DNA of 64,000 nucleotides from Anaspis maculata (Eukaryota > Arthropoda > Insecta > Coleoptera > Scraptiidae). Made by a program: the position numbers and the translations under genes. Positions within the stretch are counted from its first letter, which is position 1, and each line of letters begins with the position of its first letter. Shown here in pieces: positions 10,058-20,416 of this stretch. Below the pieces are notes generated by a model. It had not been told where the DNA came from, made no database searches, and saw only the letters and a program-made list of their open reading frames with translations. Location: positions 23,266,635-23,330,634 of the forward strand of contig OX421967.1 of the NCBI GenBank assembly GCA_949128115.1, given 5' to 3'.

Positions 10058-12175
10058 TCACATGAATTTTACTTTTCCATATCTGAGTTTCTCGAAAGTG
10101 ACCAATTTTCCAACAATTTCATTGACGTAAACGTCGCTTTCATCTGGGGCTTCCGGAAACACAAAAGTATCTTCACTATTTCTGTACTTTCGCATGAATC
10201 TGACCGTGACATTCGGATCCACTGACTCTGGATCCAGATTCACCGATAATACTTGTGCCACAAATTTCTTGGGCACATGTCGATTTGCATCCATGAGCTC
10301 AACACAGAGAAAGTCGTTTTGTGATACATTCTTGAAGTTTTCGTCGACTGTAATGGTTTTCATTGTATTTATTGTTATTTTGTTAACCTCGGATTTTTCG
10401 TCCTCTAGTTCCTCTTCGACGTTGGACTCGTCCGATTCTGCGTACGGCACACATCCCAATAAATCGTCAGAGCTGTCCGAATTCCTAAAATCTTGCGATT
10501 CCCTGGGTTTTTGTTTTTTTGTTGATTTTTTTTTCTTGCTGTCAGGATCTACAAAAACTTTTCTTTTCAGTCTTGATCTTTTCCGGGTGTCAACAACAAC
10601 TGGGGATTCAGCAAGTTTAAGTTCTTCCAAGTTAGGGGTGGCTGTTATTACCAAAGTTTTTCCTCTTCTGCGATTATTGGCCCTTGGTCCAATTTTATCT
10701 GTTTTTGGAAAGGGCAAAATGTCTTGAGGAGTGACAAGGGTGCAGCTTTTTTTGTTGGATATCTCCGCCCTTTCGGTACTTTTAATAGAACCTTTGCGTT
10801 GTTGTGGATTAGGAGTTCTATCCTTGGAACAGCTTGATTCTGGACTAGGAGTTCTATCCTTGGAACAGCCTGGTTGCGGACTACGAGTTCTGTGGCCTTG
10901 AGGAGTGACAACCTTCTTTGATTTTCCATTATTCGCTGGAGAAGAACATTTGCGTGGTTGCGGGCTGGGAGTTCTGTGATGTGAAATCTCAGTGTCCAAA
11001 CGTCTAAGGTGCAATCGTTCTGGAGATGATCTATCTGATTCTAACGCTGAGTTTTCTGATCTTTCATGTGCGTTAATTAAAGGACTGGTTCTCAGATTTT
11101 CTCGATCAGTAGCTTCTGCAGGTGCAAACATTTCATCTGAAAAGATGTGTGGATCAAGGGGACATATGCTTGTGTTCTTAAAACCGCTAACAGCATTTCT
11201 TGTTGTAGCAGCTCTCTCATATGCCGCTCCAAATAACTTTCCAATTTCATATAAAGTGACCACTTTCCCAGGATGTGATCTCAACCAGTTTCTGACTTCT
11301 TGCTTATACGCAGAAGACAGATGAAACATAAATGAATGAGATGTGTGTGGTGGTATTACCAAAACGTGGACATGATTTGCTTTGGCGTTTTCAACAAACG
11401 CCAAGTTTTTTGTGTGCGATTTATGTCCGTCCATGATAAGAAGCACAGGGTCATCAACGGTAGGTTTAGCAAATGCTAGAAAATGAAGGAACCACTTTTC
11501 AGCAAAAATGTTTTTTTGCATCCACCCAGATGGAGAATATTCCACCGCAGTTTCAGGTGGTAGACCAGCTTCTAGAGCTTGATTTCTTCTTACCCTCGGG
11601 AAGATCAGAAGAGGTGGAATGTATTGTCCAATTGCATTGAAACATATTTCTGCTGTCACAAGGGTACCACGCTCTGCTGATGTTAACGTGCCGACTTGCT
11701 TTTCACCTTGCTTTGCAAGGATGCGACTCGGTTTATTCGGTACTGTAGTGACCCCTGTTCCAGCACAGTTATATATTTTACTTGGCGGAAAATGGTATTT
11801 ATCTGTCAAGTCATTGAGCAGGCCGAATAAGGTCGATACTACTGGTTTATTGAATCCTCCAGCTCTTGCAGCTGACGTGTTCTCTGGCGCGCGTAGTGAA
11901 AGAGTTCTGTGTCTTTTTAAAAACCTATATAACCAATCTCTTCCCGCCATTCCAGACGCGACATCAAAATTGTGTTTGATCCCAGTTTGTACGGCGAACT
12001 CGAAAGCAAGCGATCGTAAATCTTTGTAGGTCAGACCAAAAAGCCTCTTCTTCATAGCTAGCGCATGATCTAATAACGCTTGTTCCTGGTCGGGGGTAAA
12101 TACAGGTTTGAAGTGCCCTAATTTCTTCTTGGAGCTTTCTGTTTCGTCGCCTTCCCGTTTTGATCTTCTGAACAA
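10058..12175 (-). CDS. pogo/Jerky-type transposase (CENP-B HTH + DDE_1), active-site residues replaced
   Basis: A 705-codon open frame with no stop. Residues about 22-100 resemble the CENP-B-type helix-turn-helix (GLTYKDLRSLAFEFA, then WLYRFLKRH). Residues about 130-330 follow the DDE_1 fold. The usual N-x-DETG motif reads NCAGTG, so the first Asp is Ala138 and the next Glu is Gly139. The second Asp is present (MDGHKSH, Asp249). After PPHTSH, where the third Asp is expected, there is Leu286. The C-terminal half is low-complexity: Arg-Thr-Pro-Ser-Pro repeats (residues about 395-470), then Lys-rich and acidic stretches. It ends with a conserved-looking tail (VRFMRKYRNSEDTFVFPE) also common in this family. 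Two of three catalytic residues are missing, so I infer it cannot cut DNA but may still bind it. The first in-frame ATG is used; similarity continues upstream of it (see 12176-12222). Confidence 0.88.
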   Translation of the reverse strand: MFRRSKREGDETESSKKKLGHFKPVFTPDQEQALLDHALAMKKRLFGLTYKDLRSLAFEFAVQTGIKHNFDVASGMAGRDWLYRFLKRHRTLSLRAPENTSAARAGGFNKPVVSTLFGLLNDLTDKYHFPPSKIYNCAGTGVTTVPNKPSRILAKQGEKQVGTLTSAERGTLVTAEICFNAIGQYIPPLLIFPRVRRNQALEAGLPPETAVEYSPSGWMQKNIFAEKWFLHFLAFAKPTVDDPVLLIMDGHKSHTKNLAFVENAKANHVHVLVIPPHTSHSFMFHLSSAYKQEVRNWLRSHPGKVVTLYEIGKLFGAAYERAATTRNAVSGFKNTSICPLDPHIFSDEMFAPAEATDRENLRTSPLINAHERSENSALESDRSSPERLHLRRLDTEISHHRTPSPQPRKCSSPANNGKSKKVVTPQGHRTRSPQPGCSKDRTPSPESSCSKDRTPNPQQRKGSIKSTERAEISNKKSCTLVTPQDILPFPKTDKIGPRANNRRRGKTLVITATPNLEELKLAESPVVVDTRKRSRLKRKVFVDPDSKKKKSTKKQKPRESQDFRNSDSSDDLLGCVPYAESDESNVEEELEDEKSEVNKITINTMKTITVDENFKNVSQNDFLCVELMDANRHVPKKFVAQVLSVNLDPESVDPNVTVRFMRKYRNSEDTFVFPEAPDESDVYVNEIVGKLVTFEKLRYGKVKFM

Positions 12176-12222
12176 CGTAGCCAGTGGGACATTGTGACGC
12201 CTGGCTATAATCTTATATTATA
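12176..12222 (-). other. probable spliced upstream part of the transposase HTH
   Basis: On the minus strand the transposase frame continues upstream of its first ATG as ARRHNVPLATLFRRS, which looks like the end of a Pipsqueak-type helix-turn-helix. It is preceded by TATAG, a possible splice acceptor. The matching first exon is not certain; a basic stretch VPRKKFKKATKR (12409-12444) is one candidate. The true protein therefore probably starts further upstream. Confidence 0.5.
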
Positions 12223-13323
12223 CCCTCCCACTCTGTTGCGAACATCGCGAATAGGTTACTTCGTTTGGGCAGGTGCGCATGCTTGAAGGCTCCAAATTTC
12301 GTAAACATTCGTACACCTGTCAGTTGAATGACAACGCTGCATGCTCTGTCTAGCCGCCTGACCAACTACTGGTTTCTGGCTGTCACTTTTAAGCACACCG
12401 TAAATTCATCTCTTCGTAGCTTTTTTGAACTTCTTTCTCGGTACAGTTATATCCAACAAGTTGTGTTCTATCGTCAAAACATGAGCAAATGAAATGTAGG
12501 TCAGGTAGAAACGAGAAATGTCATCATATTTGTCACAAGTGACAGTTGGCGCCGATGTCTTGTTGTTTTGAGCGCTGTTGCCATTTTCGTTGTTCCTGAA
12601 CTTCCACAAATGATCATTGAACTTAATTTCGATGAAACATTTCCTTTGAATATAAAAAATGGTATCTAACATTCAACCAAATTATTTGTGGAATTTTAGG
12701 CACACTACAATATTTTTTAGTGTTAATTTTCAATATCGGTGTACGAAACTATGAAATTCGCGCCACACATGCGCACTCAAAAAAACCGAAACGAAGGGAC
12801 CTATTGCCAACTTCATCGCGTCCTCTGACCAGGATTGTTGTTTAGTCTTTCTACGATCCGTTCGGACCATTTTCTGTGAAACAAATTGATATTTACTTGT
12901 TTTGGTTAGGTCTTGGTTTCACTTTTGCCCCAATGCTCATATTTTTACTTTGCCCCGCAGTGACAAAATATAAGGAAAAATTTATAACTTGTGACCATAA
13001 GCAAATTTTTGCAGATATTGCTTTGGGGTGGTTAGCAAATATCATGATTATGTCGTAAACACAAAATTGCTCACATCCGATAGTTTACCAGGTAATAAAA
13101 GCTTATTTACATACCTTTAAATATTACATCGCCAAGCACCCAAACACAATTTTGGCTCTGACGGCCATTGGAGAAATTCTGTCGAAACGAGTTTCAGTTG
13201 TAGTATGGAAGTTATCTACGGCTACTTAATTTCGGTATTGGGATCTAGGTGGCATTAGTAACGGCGAGAAAATTAAAAAAATTCACTTTGCCCCGATATT
13301 TAGCTTTGCCCCACATTCCCCTA

Positions 13324-14439
13324 CCTAGTGGTTTACAGTAGTGGTTTTTCAGTAACGATTGATAACAGTGATGACGATAACACAACGAAGACATCTTTGG
13401 ATCAGTGGGAGATTATCCGTTGGGTTTTGTTTCGATGGCTTTCTTGTTTCATCCCTTTTCCCGGGGGCATCACCGCACGATAGTAGCTGGCTAGCTGGTT
13501 GAATAAAAAGCGTGACATCCCGTGCGCGACGTAATTCCTGCGGTATGAATGAACCCCGGCAGGATCCCCGACAAATTTTGATTCCTCCACACCCGGCCAC
13601 CGCCAGATAGGCGGAGTACCTGATGCCTGGATCGATGCCAAATGCCAGCGGGACGTCACGTTGAATCACTAATTGAATCGGCTTATATCTTCTTCCGTCG
13701 TCCGTCCGTCCCTGTGTTCGAGCTTTCCAACCAACCGAATCGTGGAACGCTGCCGCCGCCGCCACCGGTGTTGTGGAGTTCCATGCTGATGCACAACGTA
13801 GAGCAGTCGTCGTCAGTCTCGGACGTCGCGAGCGGAGCGGCCAATCCGATCGCAAATTCCAGCCAGTCAGTCTTTCGCACCTGATCAGCAGAAGTAGCGG
13901 CGTCGCGACGCCGCCGCCTCCGTCGCCGCCGCTTCGGAGCCGGAGCCGCGCTTCCGATACCACACACACACAATGCCATTCCATCCGCGGCATCTCGAGT
14001 GATCGTGTGCATAATATTCTCAGAGCGAGATAAAAAAAATATGATTTCGAATATACTCGGATTTCGTCTGAAGGTATCCGCCAGTAATAAGAGCGATCTG
14101 GATGTTGTTGCATGGCATGAAGTCCTATCGGTGTCAAAAACCCCAATCACTGCATTTATGTTGTCGCTGCACCACCACTACCACCACCACCACCACCAAA
14201 GTTGCTACCGTTATCGGCAATGGAAAATCCGAGCGAATCAATTCCTCCGTGGTGGCTCCGACCCCGCAACATTCATGACTTTAAAGCCCGTTTCGCATCT
14301 TCATCGTTGTCCGATCCACTGACGTCAAAAACCCGACTGACACACATACTGTTCGTAATTTACTTTAACGATTTTCAACTTTGGGGGCTTCGCATTTGTT
14401 TGTGGTTGTGTGAGTGTGCGAGGAATACCCCTCCCGAAA
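13324..14439 (+). promoter_or_regulatory. GC-rich presumed promoter and 5'UTR of the CNG channel gene
   Basis: CpG- and GCC-rich sequence at about 13640-13990 contrasts with the AT-rich surroundings and lies directly upstream of the first coding exon. A CCA/CAC run is at 14169-14198. A small frame starting at ATG 14220 overlaps the channel ATG and ends at 14462, so it would act as an upstream ORF if transcription starts before it. I see no clear TATA box and cannot place the start site. Long minus-strand frames here look like by-products of GC richness. Confidence 0.45.
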
Positions 14440-14484
14440 ATGGAAACGACGTCGTCGTCTAGAAAAGTTCGGTTCCAAAAACTG
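14440..14484 (+). CDS. Cngl: CNG channel-like gene, exon 1 (start codon)
   Basis: It encodes METTSSSRKVRFQKL and ends at CTG|GTGAGT, a consensus donor, in phase 0. The ATG has a strong context (A at -3, G at +4), and the same frame has a stop upstream (14356-14358). The phase fits exon 2, which starts 15 kb downstream with a full codon. The short basic N-terminus is cytosolic. Weaker than the other exons because it is so short. Confidence 0.7.
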
Positions 14485-15296
14485 GTGAGTATTCTCTCTA
14501 GCTTTCTAATCTAATCGTATCATGTAGCTCTGGCTTACAAGCGTGGCATTTCGAACATAAATCTAAAAGGCTTCGGAACACACAGCCCTCCCAAATTGAC
14601 ACACGCAGGCAGCAGCCACTTTATAATAAATCAGTGAGGGATGAAAATAGCGCCTCAGCCTCACGGATTGGATGTTGTCCTGTATATCATAAATAAGCGA
14701 AGCAGAGGCGCGCGGCTTCACAGCCGCTTATCCTCGTGAATAATTGACGAAGCATGAATCCGCCATCCACTTTTCTTACCAAAGTAATTATTTAATAATT
14801 GCTGTATAAATGCGGAAGCCTCCTCTCAATTCACTAATTGTTATGCTATCTTGCTACCGAGGCAAGTCATTCAAAATGCAAAGAGGTTATGATGTGAGTA
14901 CGCCAATCAAAAACCGCGCGCACACGGCAGGTAGCATGTTGTGCCCGCTATCACTGTAATAACCAGTCACGCGAAACGGCATCGAATTGCATTCTGATTT
15001 ACTCTGAAGCTTCGATGAAATTTTCCAATTCCAAAGTTCTAATTTATTCAAGTGATGTATATGTGCGGCTTCCGATAACGTATTCACCATTTCGCAAATG
15101 TCACCTCCATTATGCATCAGTTTGAGTAATTCCAAAACTCGTTATTTCGAAATAATACAGTAGGTAGATGTGTTTGACTCAATGGCATTTGAACAAAGAT
15201 TTGAATGAAACTATGTACCTCCATCCCTAACTGGGCTTCGCTTTAAAGCCATAATAAAATTCACAACTGAACCTGTCAACGTTTCCTTGACTGCCT
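14485..15296. other. intron 1, first part
   Basis: Ordinary AT-rich intron sequence after the donor. No repeat or gene seen. Confidence 0.4.
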
Positions 15297-15663
15297 GGGC
15301 CGTTATTCTTGAATCGTGTGAGAAAAGTCTCTGGGAGTTTTATGCAATCCGCGATACATCGATGTAGCGAGAGTTGCCTAAAACCATGTGAGAATGGTTC
15401 TCGCCTACCTTAGAGTAGACGAGAAAACTCACACAGGGTGCACCATTATACGGCGTGAAATGTCATGACTGGCATGGTGGGCGGCGGCTTTGGGTGAGGG
15501 TTCGGAACAAGTTACGGGAAACGGACAACTGCGAAAGGAACCGAATCGGCCCTTTCTCCCACACGTCAAAAATACGTGTTTCGGACCGGCATGTGATTTT
15601 GTCACACTAGTGGGTTGCATCTCACCCGTGTGAGTTTCTCATACGATTCAAGAATAGCGGCCC
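15297..15663. mobile_element. MITE, 367 bp, TIR GGGCCGTTATTCTTGAATCG
   Basis: The terminal inverted repeats are about 29 bp with two or three mismatches, and the interior is non-coding. A clean target-site duplication was not found, so the superfamily is left open. Confidence 0.75.
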
Positions 15664-16189
15664 TGGGCTTTTGAGAACTTCTGATATGATAACGAGCATG
15701 GAAGCGCCCGTATGGCGTCATTTATTGTTCGGCCTGGCACCGCGATCACCAGTCCATGCTTCTGGTTCTTGACAGTAACATTACCATTAACATCACCCAC
15801 TTGCAATATAAATTATAAACAGGCAGTCACTGCGGCTCAAGAACGCGCCGAAGAAGTTTAGATAGCTTTCCGACAAACAACAAACTGGACTGTAAACGTC
15901 GCCAGTAATGCCAAAAAAATTAACATCGTTAGTTCCTCATGGAAGGTCGGTTTTACGTCGGTACAGCCTTCCTTTCATGAATGACACTTTCAATTTCCTC
16001 CTCGCTTCAAATGGTTGTCCACTCAAGACAAGACCACCAGCTGCCAGCTGAGAGTGAGAGAGTTCTATTCAGGTCATCAGCAGATCTAGAGGAATGGAAA
16101 TTAATTGTTTCTATCGTGTTGAAATTATACATACAATATATGGCTCGCTATGGCTCCCGGTCTACATGGGCAAGCTTTCACATCGATGG
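15664..16189. other. intron 1 spacer
   Basis: No gene or repeat recognised. Confidence 0.35.
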
Positions 16190-17669
16190 TATACAGGGTG
16201 GTGAAAATTTCGATGCTCACCATTGGTATCTTGGAAACGGTAAGAGATACGAGGTCGGTTAAATTAGAAAAAAAATGCGCATTTTTGTGGCGATTGAGAA
16301 TTTGAGAATAAACTTTGAATATTTTGATTGGTTTACGATTTATCACGAAAAAACTGAAAATTTTGATTTCAGAAATTATTTTTTATCTTTCCAACCATTC
16401 AAGCTATTTCAATCAAACTTGGTAGTTTTATGTTTTTGATCACTCCGAGTCGATCACCGTTGGCAGAAATTTTCCAGGCCTTCTAGATGTCAAATTATGA
16501 TAGTCAACTTTTGTTTTTCTTATGGCCGCTATATTGGATTTTTGCACTTATGAATAGAGAAAAAAATTAGCTTTCCGAATTAGTAACCAACATGTTCTTT
16601 TTATGACATTTCAAGCGTCAAATTTTGAAATTCTCGTAAATTATTGACAAAATCGGGAATGCTTTGAAAAACAATTGAAATATTATCAATAGCAACATCA
16701 AAAAAGTGACAGATGGTGTGCAATTGACGTATCTAACTTCTTAATCGTGTTTTGTGCTTGTTTGTACCGGTAGTTCATAAATTGAATGGGTCAAGGGTGT
16801 CTGTGAGTTCAAAAACGTCTGTCGGAACTAGCATATCGTTCTTGTTAAAGTTTGACAAATTTATTAGAAAAGGAGTAAGGATTACCCTAGCTTCGACAGA
16901 CGTTTTTGAATTTACAGGCACCCTTGACTCATTTAATTTATGAGCTCTCGGTACAAACAAGCACAAAACACGATTAAGAAGTTACGGCTCGATACCAAGT
17001 TGGGGCTGAGACCGCCGTAAGTGCCGTTACCATAGCAACGGCGGATACCAACTGATCAGACCGCGCTGTATTTGGCGAGTTACGCCGTCACAAACTTCGC
17101 GCCTGCAACTTGGTATCGAGCCCTTAGATACGTCAATTGAACACAATCTGTCTTCTTTCTGTTGTTGCTATTGATAATATTTCAATTGTTTTTCAAAGCA
17201 TTCCCGATTTTGTCAATAATTTACGAAAATTTCAAAATTTGACGCTAAAAATGTCATAAAAAGAACATGTTGGTTACTAATTCGGAAAGCTAATTTTTTT
17301 TCTATTCATAAGTGCAAAAATCCAATATGGCGGCCATACGAAAAACAAAAGTTGACTATCATTATTTGACATCTAGAAGGCCTGGAAAATTTCTGCCAAC
17401 GTTGATCGACTCGGAGTGATCAAAAACATAAAACTACCAAGTTTGATTGAAATAGCTTGAATGGTTGGAAAGATAAAGAATAATTTCTGAAATCAAAATT
17501 TTCAGTTTTTTCGTGATAAATCGTAAACCAATCAAAATATTCAAAGTTTCTTTTCAGATTCTCAATCGCCACAAAAATGCGCAACTTTTTTCTAATTTAA
17601 CCGACCTCGTATCTCTTACCGTTTCCAAGATACCAATGGTGAGCATCGAAATTTTCACCACCCTGTATA
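16190..17669. mobile_element. foldback element, 1.5 kb, TATACAGGGTGG ends
   Basis: Ends TATACAGGGTGGTGAAAA and its inverse. The arms are closely matched over about 670 bp with the turn near 16860. The right arm is interrupted by a 139-bp MITE (16985-17123). If the MITE and one TTA are skipped, the two arms pair continuously. Non-coding. Confidence 0.88.
16985..17123. mobile_element. PIF/Harbinger-like MITE, 139 bp, TTA duplication
   Basis: TIR CGGCTCGATACCAAGTTG (inverse CAACTTGGTATCGAGCCC at the other end), flanked by TTA at 16982-16984 and 17124-17126. A 3-bp TTA/TWA duplication is typical of PIF/Harbinger. The opposite arm of the host palindrome (near 16730-16737) shows the uninterrupted site. 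Confidence 0.85.
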
Positions 17670-17877
17670 GTGCACAGAGGTCGTAAGTGCATTTTCCAGT
17701 CAAATGGGGTTAACTACGTTACGCTACAGTTCGAAGCCTAAATTTTCATTTGCTTCAACTTAGAAGTTCAGACTGAGTTTTCCAGACCAGTAGCGGCATT
17801 TGAAATTTGTTGTGAATACATTTGGGTTGCTGATTGGTAACACAAATGTATTACGCGCACTTACGACATTTGTGCTA
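17670..17877. mobile_element. GGTCGTAAGTGC-family element, copy 1
   Basis: The left end GTGCACAGAGGTCGTAAGTGC is mirrored by GCACTTACGACATTTGTGCTA at 17857-17877. Related ends occur at 19795-19815, 20161-20180 and, in inverse, 20392-20412, so several nested or rearranged copies span 17670-20416. The outermost pair is flanked by TATA on both sides. Confidence 0.7.
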
Positions 17878-17927
17878 CTCAACTTGGGTTTTCAAATTTG
17901 TATCAAGGACGGAGTTGAATTGGTAAA

Positions 17928-18185
17928 ATAAGCGTTGCGGAATCAATCCTTTCTGTGGGTTTATTCCTTGTACTCACCATTAAGGTCTTTTTCGAAAGCT
18001 ACAAGAATGTACTTTGGTTTGAGCCTATTGGCATTTTAAAAATCCAAACATCAAAAAAAAACTTCGATTTTGGAAATGTCAATGGGGCTCAAACCAAAGT
18101 ACATCCTTGTAGCTTTCGAAAGAGACCTGCAAGGTAAAATTCTGTCAAGGAATAAACCCACAGGGATTGATCCCGCAGCGCTTAT
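17928..18185. mobile_element. palindromic MITE, 258 bp
   Basis: The left arm ATAAGCGTTGCGGAATCAAT is mirrored at the right end (ATTGATCCCGCAGCGCTTAT). The arms are about 110 bp with the turn near 18055. Non-coding. Confidence 0.8.
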
Positions 18186-18186
18186 A

Positions 18187-19100
18187 ATAGTCTAGGAGCT
18201 AGCGACGGATTTTTCATATCATTTCAACAAAGCTACAGTGTTGATTTGAACATCCCCCTACACCTCCCCTCCTAATGACCAGAACGAATCTTTCATGGCT
18301 GGTAGCCGGGGCCTTTGGCCGTTATAGCTCTTTAAAGAAAAAAAAAAACAACTTGTATGTGTCCTTTATAACGGGTTATTTTGAAACGTCAAACGATTAC
18401 CCTGATAGCTCGATTAAAAACTGCGAGCGCAATGTCCGCAGCAGCTGGAATGGGCGCGAGGCTCAGCGAGCCATGTTCCAAACGGGCCTGGGCTCGAGGC
18501 CCACCAAGTTCGATTTTTTTCCAAAGAAAATCGTTCCTTTTTATTTTTAAAGCGATTTAAATTCAAAATACTGATTCCTCACTGGATTCTTGACTGTTTT
18601 CTGATAATTCAGTAACGTCTTTACGAATTTTTCTTGCTACTTTTCACACGGACTAGGTATTTAACAAGCGAATGCTATACTGAATTATCGGAAAAAAAGT
18701 CAAGAATCCAGTGAGGAATCCGTATTTTGAATTTAGATTGCTTTAAAAATAAAAAAGAACGATTTTCTTTCGAAAAAAAATCGGACTTGGTGAGTCTCGA
18801 ACCTGGGCCCGTTTTGGACATAGCTCGTTGGAGCTCGCGCCCATTCTAGCTGCTGCGGTTATTCCGCTCGCAGTTCATTAATCGAGCTATCAGGGTAATC
18901 GTTTGACGTCTCTAAATTACCCGTTATAAAGGACACATACAAGTTATTTTTTTCTTTAAAGAGCTACAACGTCCGAAGGCCCCGGCTACCAGCCGGGAAA
19001 GGTTCGTTCTGGTCATCAGGAGGTGTAGGGGGATGTTTCAATCAACATTGTAGCTTTGTTGAAATGATATGAAAAATCCGTCACTGGCTCCCCGTCTATA
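18187..19100. mobile_element. foldback, 0.9 kb, with tRNA-like segment in each arm
   Basis: The arms of about 450 bp are inverted copies, with the turn near 18640. Each arm contains a GC-rich block (18396-18515 and 18780-18900). Read on the minus strand, the right one includes GGTTCGAGACTC, close to a pol III B box. I do not call a tRNA gene; it may be an old SINE head caught in the palindrome. Confidence 0.75.
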
Positions 19101-19105
19101 ACGAT

Positions 19106-19220
19106 AGTGATCGAATAAATTTCTCCTCAAGTCACCTATGACTCCTGAAAATCTGGCCGGAAAACGTGGCTACCAATAAGAAACCGAGGCCTACTTTGAA
19201 GAGAAATTTATTCGATCACT
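19106..19220. mobile_element. MITE, 115 bp, TIR AGTGATCGAATAAATTTCTC
   Basis: 20-bp perfect terminal inverted repeats around about 75 bp of non-coding sequence. No clear target duplication. Confidence 0.8.
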
Positions 19221-19689
19221 CTTTATTACCAATATAACTCCGTCCTTAGGAAAAAACGTGACGTCAATTTGCAATCATAATTGTCTTCTGGAAGTGAAAA
19301 TATCAGACTCTCGGGCAGATTTGGCTTCAAAAGGTGAAATTATATATTCTATCTTTGGATTATTGGGGATAGTTTTGAAAAGGTGTTCGCTAAAGGAAGG
19401 ATCAAAGGATTCGCTGTTTTCCAAAAGAAAAAGAAGAACCTGCTTTATCTTTCGAAGAACAAAATAATCCCAGATGAGTATAGTGACTTCATTACGGGAA
19501 TCCCCTAGGTCTTAAAACTCCAGCATCCATCCATCATGACTCTGATGACCCATGCTTTGATAATTAGTTTCTTGTATTTGTTACGTACTTGAATTTCATC
19601 TGATTTTTGCATCATCTTGTTTTTGTTTTTGCATCATTTTTGTTCATCTTCAATTCTCAAGTTTCATGTTATTATGTTTAAGAGGTAGG

Positions 19690-20416
19690 TGGTACCTACC
19701 CTATGAACGCTAATTATAAAAATAATATTGGTTAAAAATGATTTTCGTGGTTTTGTGTTTTGTGATGTAACTTACATTCTAATTTTATTTTTTGTAGCAC
19801 AAGGGTCGTAAGTGCAGGAAGTTCCCCAAAAAAGCTCTATTTTCCCCAAAACAATCAAGTCTGAGTAGCACAACTAAACATCAATTGGGAAGATATACTC
19901 TATTCTTGATAAGGCCCGATTTTCCATTGGCAGATTATTCGGGCTGAGTATCCACAAGCAGTCAAAGTTCCGTTTAGTGTTACTCAGAATAAAATTTTCA
20001 AGACATTGATTTTTCTAATGAAAAACGTTCATAGGTACTATCTACCTACCAAACATCGAACGCGGAGCTGGGAGCTCGTTTTTCAAGAAAAAATTCTATT
20101 GGTTGAAAAATTTGGTGATTGTGGTGGTTTTGTGATCTAACTACATTATTTTTTTTTCCGTAGCACAAAGGTCGTAAGTGAGAAAAGTTCTCAAAAAAAG
20201 ATCCATTTTCTCAAGAACACTGAACTCAACTTTGAATGGTTCAAGTGAACTTCAATTAGGAAGATGAACTCTATTCTTGTTCTTGATAACCCCCGATTTT
20301 CCTTTCGCAGATTATTCGGGCTGAGTTTTCACAAGCGGTCAAAGTTTCCGTTTGGCGTAGCTCAAAATGCCTATTTTAGCCCTTGATTTTAGCACTTACG
20401 ACCTCTGTGCACTATA
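19690..20416. repeat. tandem duplication, about 366-bp period, ending in GGTCGTAAGTGC TIR
   Basis: Two diverged copies are aligned by TAGCACAAGGGTCGTAAGTG (19795) and TAGCACAAAGGTCGTAAGTG (20161). Both continue to a shared GATTATTCGGGCTGAG block. The second copy ends at 20416 in an inverted end matching 17666-17690. Non-coding. Confidence 0.75.

Larger units (their letters stand above)
9800..13321. mobile_element. pogo-type DNA transposon, 3.5 kb, with TIRs and TA duplication
   Basis: Both ends carry the inverted sequence GGGGAATGTGGGGCAAAG, flanked by TA at 9798-9799 and 13322-13323, the target duplication of Tc1/mariner/pogo elements. Additional GGGGCAAA-type motifs lie close to both ends: near 10010 and 10023, and in inverse near 12927, 12950 and 13286. 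They are plausible subterminal transposase-binding sites. Inside is one long minus-strand transposase gene. The left end lies within the Gypsy relic. Parts without a gene are 9800-10057 (AT-rich 3' region of the transposase) and 12231-13321 (its presumed 5' region). Confidence 0.9.

Noticed and set aside
11619..12029. 136-codon plus-strand frame
   Set aside because: Antisense of the transposase gene; no domain of its own.
13349..14146. 265-codon minus-strand frame
   Set aside because: It lies in the GC-rich presumed promoter, has Arg/Gly low-complexity and no domain, and overlaps other equally open frames. Best explained by base composition.
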